Shown here in pieces: positions 32,553-37,878 of a stretch of DNA of 37,878 bases (position 1 is the first letter of the stretch; the number at the start of each line of letters is the position of its first letter). Source of the stretch: an uncultured Lachnospiraceae bacterium (GTDB lineage: Bacteria > Bacillota > Clostridia > Lachnospirales > Lachnospiraceae); assembly GCA_902762955.1 (NCBI GenBank), contig CACWQH010000002.1, positions 1-37,878 on the forward strand. The letters are read 5' to 3'. The notes below the pieces were generated by a model that searched no databases, was not told the DNA's origin, and saw only the letters and a list, made by a program, of their open reading frames with translations. The position numbers were made by a program, and so were the translations under genes.

Positions 32553-33935
32553 ATGTATAAGGTAGATTTTAACAAACCCTGCAAGGTTTATTTCATGGGT
32601 ATAGGCGGTATCAGTATGAGCGGACTTGCCGAGATACTTTTGCAACGCAATTTTACTGTGTACGGTTCAGATATCAAAGAATCCGACATAACTGATATGC
32701 TTAAATCACTGGGAGCAGTTATTAATATAGGTCAGGTTAAGGAGAACATAACCGACGACATTGATCTGGTAGTATATACCGCAGCTATAAGTAAGGACAA
32801 TGAAGAATATCAGGCGGTTATTTCTAAAAATATCCCTACCCTTACAAGAGCCCAGCTGCTCGGTCAGGTTATGAACAACTACAAGTATTCACTTGCCATA
32901 AGCGGAACTCACGGAAAGACCACAACCACTTCCATGATGTCTCACATTTTACTTAAGGCGGATACAGATCCAACCATTTCGATCGGAGGTATGCTTGATG
33001 TAATCGGTGGTAATATCAGAGTTGGCAATTCCGATTATTTTGTAACAGAAGCCTGCGAATATACTAACAGCTATCATGCCTTTAATCCATATATAAGTAT
33101 TATATTAAATGTAGATGAAGACCATCTTGACTTTTTCAGCGGCATAGAGGAAATTGTTGAATCCTTTAAAACGTTTGCCGAAAAGCTTCCTGATGACGGA
33201 CTTTTAGTTATAAACGGAGATATGGAGCATAAGGACCGAATAGTCTCTGATTTAAAATGCAGGATAATAACCTTCGGATTAAATGAAGACAACAACTACA
33301 GTGCTAAGGATATCACCTTCGACTCCGAAGGTCACCCTAGCTTTACTCTTGTAAAGGACAAAAAGGAAGCAGAAAAAATAACCTTACATTCAACAGGTAT
33401 TCATAACGTAGTAAATGCTCTTTCTGCAATAGCAGTTGCTGAATTTTTAGGTATCAGCATGGACGATATCAAAGCAGGTCTTATAGCTTGCACCAGTGCA
33501 AAAAGACGTTTTGAGCATAAGGGTGTTACAGATAATGGTGTCATAATAATAGATGATTATGCACACCATCCTACTGAAATCGCAGCAACCTTAAAGGCTG
33601 CTATGAACACTCCTCACAATGAGCTTTATGTTGCATTTCAGCCTCACACTTATACAAGAACCTATGCACTCTTGGATAAATTTGCGGAAGCTCTGAAGGT
33701 CTGTGACCATGTTTTGGTAGCAGATATATATGCCGCCCGTGAAAAAGATACAGGCCTTGTATCCTCCAAAGACCTTTGTGACAGGATAAATTCCCTTGGA
33801 GGACACGCAGAGCACTTTAAAGACTTTTTGTCAATAGAAAAATTTGTTGAAAAAAATTGCAAAAAAAATGATTTGTTGATAACTATGGGTGCCGGAGACA
33901 TTAATACTGTTGGAATTTCACTCTTAAAAAAATAA
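32553..33935 (+). CDS. murC: UDP-N-acetylmuramate--L-alanine ligase (MurC)
   Basis: Adds L-alanine to UDP-MurNAc, the first amino acid of the peptidoglycan stem. The 460-residue protein has the N-terminal Rossmann GIGGISMSGLAEIL (16-29), the ATP-binding SGTHGKTTTTSM in the central domain, the TEACEYTNSYHAF and NVDEDHLDFF blocks typical of MurC, and the C-terminal DDYAHHPTEIAATL. Length is typical. GTGAGG lies upstream of the ATG. It is followed by a strong terminator. Confidence 0.97.
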   Translation: MYKVDFNKPCKVYFMGIGGISMSGLAEILLQRNFTVYGSDIKESDITDMLKSLGAVINIGQVKENITDDIDLVVYTAAISKDNEEYQAVISKNIPTLTRAQLLGQVMNNYKYSLAISGTHGKTTTTSMMSHILLKADTDPTISIGGMLDVIGGNIRVGNSDYFVTEACEYTNSYHAFNPYISIILNVDEDHLDFFSGIEEIVESFKTFAEKLPDDGLLVINGDMEHKDRIVSDLKCRIITFGLNEDNNYSAKDITFDSEGHPSFTLVKDKKEAEKITLHSTGIHNVVNALSAIAVAEFLGISMDDIKAGLIACTSAKRRFEHKGVTDNGVIIIDDYAHHPTEIAATLKAAMNTPHNELYVAFQPHTYTRTYALLDKFAEALKVCDHVLVADIYAAREKDTGLVSSKDLCDRINSLGGHAEHFKDFLSIEKFVEKNCKKNDLLITMGAGDINTVGISLLKK

Positions 33936-33953
33936 TTATCCACATTATCCACA
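33936..33953 (+). promoter_or_regulatory. Two tandem DnaA boxes
   Basis: TTATCCACA at 33936-33944 and again at 33945-33953, both perfect consensus DnaA boxes, directly abutting and in the same orientation, just after the murC stop. Confidence 0.75.
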
Positions 33954-33992
33954 AGCCTGTCAGAGCAAAATGTTCTGACAGGCTTAATTTTT
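33953..33992 (+). terminator. Terminator of murC
   Basis: A 12-bp perfect stem (AAGCCTGTCAGA 33953-33964 with TCTGACAGGCTT 33974-33985), 9-nt loop, then AATTTTTT. It ends the lipoprotein-murC transcript. Confidence 0.9.
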
Positions 33993-34066
33993 TCAGTTTA
34001 CATAATCTAACATTTTTTTCAAGCATTTTAAGACATAATTAAGTGTCAAAATATTATGGTAACAAG

Positions 34067-34105
34067 CAATCCACATTATCCACATTTTCCACAAAATTAT
34101 CCTCA
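34067..34105 (+). promoter_or_regulatory. Second DnaA box array
   Basis: Four boxes in the same orientation: CAATCCACA (34067-34075, two mismatches), TTATCCACA (34076-34084, perfect), TTTTCCACA (34085-34093, one mismatch) and TTATCCTCA (34097-34105, one mismatch). The first three are contiguous 9-mers. The array ends 24 nt before the -35 of the DnaD-domain gene promoter. Confidence 0.7.
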
Positions 34106-34128
34106 CCCTATTCAGAAATTATGTTCGG

Positions 34129-34156
34129 TTGCAATTAATTTTTTCTATGCTATAAT
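34129..34156 (+). promoter_or_regulatory. Promoter of the dnaD-like/dnaC-like operon
   Basis: TTGCAA (34129-34134), 16-nt spacer, perfect TATAAT (34151-34156). It lies downstream of the DnaA boxes and about 37 nt upstream of the chosen ATG. Confidence 0.6.
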
Positions 34157-34192
34157 TCAACTTGCATTAGCAAAGAGGGGATGTTTTTAAGC

Positions 34193-35416
34193 ATGAAAAC
34201 TATAACAATTTCAACAGAAAACAGTGAAACATATTCTTCGATTTCCAACTTTTTTATCGACTATTATATGACCGATGCCAACGGTGAATTCGTAAAGGTA
34301 TACCTGTATCTTGCCAGACTGCTTAGCAGTAATTCCAAGATTACCGTTGCTGAAATTGCGGACCATTTCAATCTCACCGAAAAAGATATATGCCGGGCTA
34401 TCAAATACTGGATATCAAGAGATGTATTAAAACTTAATTATGACGGAAGGGGACATCTTAGCGGAATAGTACTTCTTCCTCTTCACAATCCGGCTAACGA
34501 TTTGGTAGGTAAGGAAACAGATATTATTTCTTTCTTAAGAGACGATGAAGAAAATGAAGAAGACAAAGATGTTCATAATAACCAGTCCTATAATAAAGAT
34601 AATAACGGTAAAACTGATTCGAAAACAGAATCCAAAACAGATGCGGAAATAATTCCTATGCCTAACTCCAAGAAAGCTGAAGATGAGGAAGAAAAGGATG
34701 CTACTACTCCTAATAAACCAAGCTTCACAAAGGCGGATTTGGATCGCTTAAAAGGGGACGATGATTGGACAGACATCGTATATCAGATAGAGACATTATT
34801 TGGTAAGACATTATCATCAAGAGATGTCAATACTCTTCTTTACATATATGATACACTTGAGTTTGATGTCGACTTATTTGATTACCTTATTGAATACTGC
34901 GCTACCATGGGAAGAAGGAATTGCAGATATTTAGAGGCAGTTGCCATTGCCTGGTATAAAGAGGGTATAACAACTCGTCAGGATGCCAAAAATCAATCCT
35001 ACAATTTGAGCAGCACCTCAAAGATTGTTTTTAAAACTCTTGGTATGCGTTCACATGTACCAACCACACTTGAGCTAAAGCTTATTGCAAAATGGACCGG
35101 TGACTTTTGTTTTACAGATGAAATTATTAAGTCCGCATGTGAACGAGCCGTATTAAACAATTCGGCAACCTATTCATATGTAGATGCCATTCTTATCAAC
35201 TGGCATAAAAGTGATGTACATACATTAGAAGATATTGAAAGACTGGATAAGGAGTTTAATGCCAATAAACAAAAGAGCAAAAGCAATAATCAGGCACCTG
35301 CAAAACCTGCAGTGCAAAAAAACACAACATCATTTAGTAACTTTCAGCAATCAAATACGGATGAACCATTAGAAGAAATTGAAAAATTGTTTCTTAAAGA
35401 GGTTAATAAGAAATGA
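34193..35416 (+). CDS. DnaD-domain replication initiation protein (tandem DnaD domains)
   Basis: A 407-residue protein with a winged-helix-like N-terminal part (about 30-80, FVKVYLYLARLLSSNSKITVAEIADHF), a long charged low-complexity linker (about 115-180) and two DnaD/DnaB_2 domains: about 205-265 (ending YLEAVAIAWYKEGITT) and about 293-348 (ending YSYVDAILINWHKSDVHT), each with the Y-x3-I-x2-W signature. Such proteins act with DnaA and the helicase loader at origins. ATG 34193 is preferred because GAGGGG touches the ATG at 34181. It overlaps the loader gene by 4 nt. Confidence 0.9.
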   Translation: MKTITISTENSETYSSISNFFIDYYMTDANGEFVKVYLYLARLLSSNSKITVAEIADHFNLTEKDICRAIKYWISRDVLKLNYDGRGHLSGIVLLPLHNPANDLVGKETDIISFLRDDEENEEDKDVHNNQSYNKDNNGKTDSKTESKTDAEIIPMPNSKKAEDEEEKDATTPNKPSFTKADLDRLKGDDDWTDIVYQIETLFGKTLSSRDVNTLLYIYDTLEFDVDLFDYLIEYCATMGRRNCRYLEAVAIAWYKEGITTRQDAKNQSYNLSSTSKIVFKTLGMRSHVPTTLELKLIAKWTGDFCFTDEIIKSACERAVLNNSATYSYVDAILINWHKSDVHTLEDIERLDKEFNANKQKSKSNNQAPAKPAVQKNTTSFSNFQQSNTDEPLEEIEKLFLKEVNKK

Positions 35417-36423
35417 CTTATAAAAAACTGAGCATCGAAGATATCATGCACGAGTATGAGCAGATACGCTTAAATAATTTCAAAACATCACAGGAAAGAA
35501 AAGAAGAAATATATAATCTGATCCCGCGTATTAAAGAGATTGATGAAGAGAGCTCCGTTTCATATATAGAAGCGGCACGAATGAAGCTAAATAATCAATC
35601 TGATGATGAGGTTACATTAATCAGAGATAAAAACCGTAAACTTACGGAAGAAAAAAAAGAACTGCTTATAAAGTATAACTATCCTACCGACTACCTGGAA
35701 CCTATATATAACTGTCCATTATGCAAGGATACCGGCTATGTTAATCAGGAGCGATGTGAGTGTTTTATAAACAAGATTATTGACGGCTTATACTTACAGT
35801 CTAATTTACAAAATATATTTAAAAAGGAAAACTTTGATACCTTTTCACTTGATTATTACAGCAAAGAATTATACTCAAACGACAGAGCATATTCTCCGTA
35901 TGAAAATGTCAAAAATATACTTGCTGTTTCACACAATATTATAGATAAATTTGATACCGATATCGGCTGTGCCAATATATTAATATATGGAGAGACAGGT
36001 CTTGGAAAAACCTTTCTTACAAACTGTATTGCAAAGGAATTATTGGATAGAAAGCATAGCGTTTTTTACCTTTCTGCAAACGAATTATTTGAAGATATAC
36101 TTGCCGGCCACATTATGAAAAATGACAACGACTATACTGATTTATATAATTTTATTTATAATTGCGAACTGCTTATAATAGATGATTTAGGTACCGAGCT
36201 TACGAACAACTTTGTATTATCCGAACTGTTTGAGATAATAAATAAGCGTTCAATAATAGGCAAGTCGACTTTAATCTCTACTAATTTATCGATAAAGCAG
36301 CTTAGGGACAGATATACAGAAAGAATAATGTCCAGAATAGTTGATAATTACACCGTATTTAATATGTATGGTGATAATATAAGATACCAAAAAAGAAAGC
36401 AGGCTATTAATTCACAAGATTAA
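35413..36423 (+). CDS. DnaC/DnaI-like AAA+ helicase loader with zinc motif
   Basis: A 336-residue ATPase expected to load the replicative helicase. An N-terminal helical part is followed by a four-Cys zinc motif (Cys101, Cys104, Cys115, Cys117, CPLCKDTGYV and RCEC), then the AAA+ domain with Walker A GETGLGKT (193-200), Walker B LLIIDDLG (253-260) and a sensor region STNLSIKQLRDRYTERIMSR with the Arg finger area. The order and the zinc motif match DnaI of Bacillus. ATG 35413 overlaps the DnaD-domain gene stop, so the two proteins are made together. Confidence 0.92.
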   Translation: MTYKKLSIEDIMHEYEQIRLNNFKTSQERKEEIYNLIPRIKEIDEESSVSYIEAARMKLNNQSDDEVTLIRDKNRKLTEEKKELLIKYNYPTDYLEPIYNCPLCKDTGYVNQERCECFINKIIDGLYLQSNLQNIFKKENFDTFSLDYYSKELYSNDRAYSPYENVKNILAVSHNIIDKFDTDIGCANILIYGETGLGKTFLTNCIAKELLDRKHSVFYLSANELFEDILAGHIMKNDNDYTDLYNFIYNCELLIIDDLGTELTNNFVLSELFEIINKRSIIGKSTLISTNLSIKQLRDRYTERIMSRIVDNYTVFNMYGDNIRYQKRKQAINSQD

Positions 36424-36460
36424 TCTGAATTTATAGACTTGAAAAAACGGAGGGAAAATC

Positions 36461-37669
36461 ATGCCAGACTCAAGTAACCTTATAAGTGTACCTGTCGGAA
36501 AGCTTGGAATCATACCATTGGAAAGTTCTGTATCCTTGGGTGAAAAAGTTGATAAGTACATTGTAAAATGGAGAAAAGAAAGACACAGCGAGCACAAAGA
36601 CAACCTAACATTTACAGGATATGATAAGGATTCATATATTTTAGAAGCATCCTGTCCACGTTTTGGTTCAGGCGAAGCTAAGGGAATGTTAAAGGAATCT
36701 GTACGTGGTACCGATATTTTTCTTTTAGTAGATGTTATAAACCACAGCATAGAGTATTCTATATGCGGTGTAAAAAATAAAATGTCACCGGATGATCACT
36801 ACAGTGACTTAAAAAGAATTATAGCAACCATCGGAACAAAGGCCAACAAGATTACTGTTATAATGCCTTTCCTTTATGAAAGCAGACAGCATAAACGTTC
36901 AGGCCGTGAGTCTTTAGACTGTGCCGTAGCATTGCAGGAGCTTGTAGCTATGGGCGTGGATAACATCATCACATTTGATGCACATGACCCAAGAGTCGTA
37001 AATGCAATACCTTGCAGCAGCTTTGAAAATATTATGCCAACCTATCAGTTCATTAAAACTCTTTTGCGTACTACTCCTGATCTGGAGATTGACAAAGAGC
37101 ATCTAATGGTTATAAGCCCTGACGAGGGTGCCATGAACAGAGCAATTTATTTTGCTAACCACCTTGGGGTTGATGTTGGTATGTTTTATAAGAGACGTGA
37201 TTATACAACCATTGTAAACGGAAAGAATCCTATCATAGCTCACGAATTCCTCGGCGACTCAGTTGACGGAAAGGATGTAATAATTATAGATGATATTATA
37301 GCTTCCGGTGAGAGTATGCTTGATGTAGCCAGACAGCTTAAGGCACGCAATGCCAGAAGAGTTTACTGTCTTGCAACCTTCGGTCTTTTCACAACCGGTC
37401 TTGAAATCTTTGATGAGTATCACAAGAACGGAACAATCGAAAAGGTTATAACCACTAACCTTACTTATCAAAGACCTGATCTTTTCGATAGAAGCTGGTA
37501 TGAGTCAGCAGACTTAAGCAAGTACATTGCAATCCTTATCGACCACTTAAACCACAATGCATCGATAAGCTCATTGCTTGATCAGTCCGAACGTATTCAG
37601 GCACGTATCCAGGAATACAAAAAAACCGGAACCATAACTCCAAACTACAAGGCACCCGACCTAAATTAA
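36461..37669 (+). CDS. prs: Ribose-phosphate pyrophosphokinase
   Basis: Makes PRPP from ribose 5-phosphate and ATP for nucleotide, His and Trp synthesis. The 402-residue protein has the DHYSDLKRIIATIGTKA and MPFLYESRQHKRSGRES blocks, TFDAHDP, and the PRPP-binding loop VIIIDDIIASGESM (about 275-288). It is longer than classical Prs (about 315 residues), with an N-terminal extension of about 40 residues and a C-terminal tail ending IQARIQEYKKTGTITPN; this longer form is common in Clostridia. AGGGAAA precedes the ATG, and it starts 38 nt after the loader gene. Confidence 0.92.
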   Translation: MPDSSNLISVPVGKLGIIPLESSVSLGEKVDKYIVKWRKERHSEHKDNLTFTGYDKDSYILEASCPRFGSGEAKGMLKESVRGTDIFLLVDVINHSIEYSICGVKNKMSPDDHYSDLKRIIATIGTKANKITVIMPFLYESRQHKRSGRESLDCAVALQELVAMGVDNIITFDAHDPRVVNAIPCSSFENIMPTYQFIKTLLRTTPDLEIDKEHLMVISPDEGAMNRAIYFANHLGVDVGMFYKRRDYTTIVNGKNPIIAHEFLGDSVDGKDVIIIDDIIASGESMLDVARQLKARNARRVYCLATFGLFTTGLEIFDEYHKNGTIEKVITTNLTYQRPDLFDRSWYESADLSKYIAILIDHLNHNASISSLLDQSERIQARIQEYKKTGTITPNYKAPDLN

Positions 37670-37878
37670 ACCTTCGCAACAAACTTCGGTTTCTCGCATA
37701 ATAGTGGGTATCCGTACCACTGCTTATATATGACTGACTTCACGCTATTTTAGGTTTTCTAAAGCGAAAAGTATATGAAAAGACTGATACACAACGTGTC
37801 ATCGATTTGCTAAATCAAAGCACTCGAATTCTTTATAGGTGCTAAAAATCGAAAACTCGCTACGCTCAAACAGTTCGA
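37670..37878. other. Intergenic edge after prs
   Basis: No coding frame with support. A small hairpin GTGG-g-TA/TACCAC lies at about 37704-37720 but has no T-run, so it is a poor terminator candidate. The remainder is AT-rich with no repeat I can name. Confidence 0.4.

Noticed and set aside
1-37878. CRISPR array or prophage
   Set aside because: No regularly spaced repeats, cas genes, integrase, terminase or structural phage genes; the only defence-type gene is the HEPN protein.

Overview
The window looks like a chromosomal segment of a low-GC, strictly anaerobic Clostridia member, most probably Lachnospiraceae; I do not assign a genus. Reasons: AT-rich DNA with strong AGGAGG-type ribosome binding sites; a pyruvate formate-lyase (PFL) system with a separate glycyl-radical subunit; HydG/HydF and an 8-iron ferredoxin; MecA; a DnaD-domain/DnaC-type helicase-loader pair; long-form HPF. 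Nearly every gene is housekeeping. No transposase, integrase, phage gene or CRISPR array is visible.

Layout. (1) 140-350, minus: two serine tRNAs (GGA, UGA). (2) 438-2722, minus: ispD, preceded by an AbiD/AbiF-like HEPN gene that has its own promoter and a short terminator-ended leader RNA, then two small coupled unknown ORFs. (3) 2756-8310, minus: comEB, ycxB-like, tsaE, tsaB, rimI, an unknown membrane protein, rnz and tsaD, i.e. tRNA maturation (t6A) plus nucleotide metabolism. (4) 8416-15184, minus: secA, prfB with its programmed +1 frameshift, an orphan cheW, hom and lysC. (5) 15437-18745, minus: hpf, an SH3/NlpC-P60 wall hydrolase with a WalR-like box, a YjfB-like motility protein and a CwlD-like amidase. 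(6) 18846-22365, minus: pflA and a split PFL operon (core, Cys-rich small protein, glycyl-radical subunit), controlled by a promoter carrying five GTATAC palindromes. (7) 22668-25916, plus: DUF1858 protein, BI-1 family protein with an Asn/Tyr-rich tail, transketolase. (8) 26085-31797, minus: mecA, 8-Fe ferredoxin, hydF, hydG, pyk. (9) 32023-37669, plus: lipoprotein, murC, a cluster of DnaA boxes, a DnaD-domain protein, a DnaC/DnaI-like loader, and a ribose-phosphate pyrophosphokinase.

How the genes work together: the centre of the window is mixed-acid, hydrogen-linked fermentation (pyruvate kinase, PFL and its activase, hydrogenase maturation, ferredoxin, transketolase). Around it lie translation quality (t6A, RF2, HPF, tRNA-Ser), envelope (MurC, SecA, P60, CwlD) and replication (DnaD/DnaC) genes.

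The most interesting items are the three-gene split PFL with an unexplained Cys-rich paralogue, the AbiF-like HEPN gene with its upstream small RNA placed in front of an essential isoprenoid gene, the DnaA-box cluster before the helicase-loader operon, and the multi-site GTATAC operator at the PFL promoter. All start choices, promoters and RNA structures were read by eye; no alignment or folding program was run.
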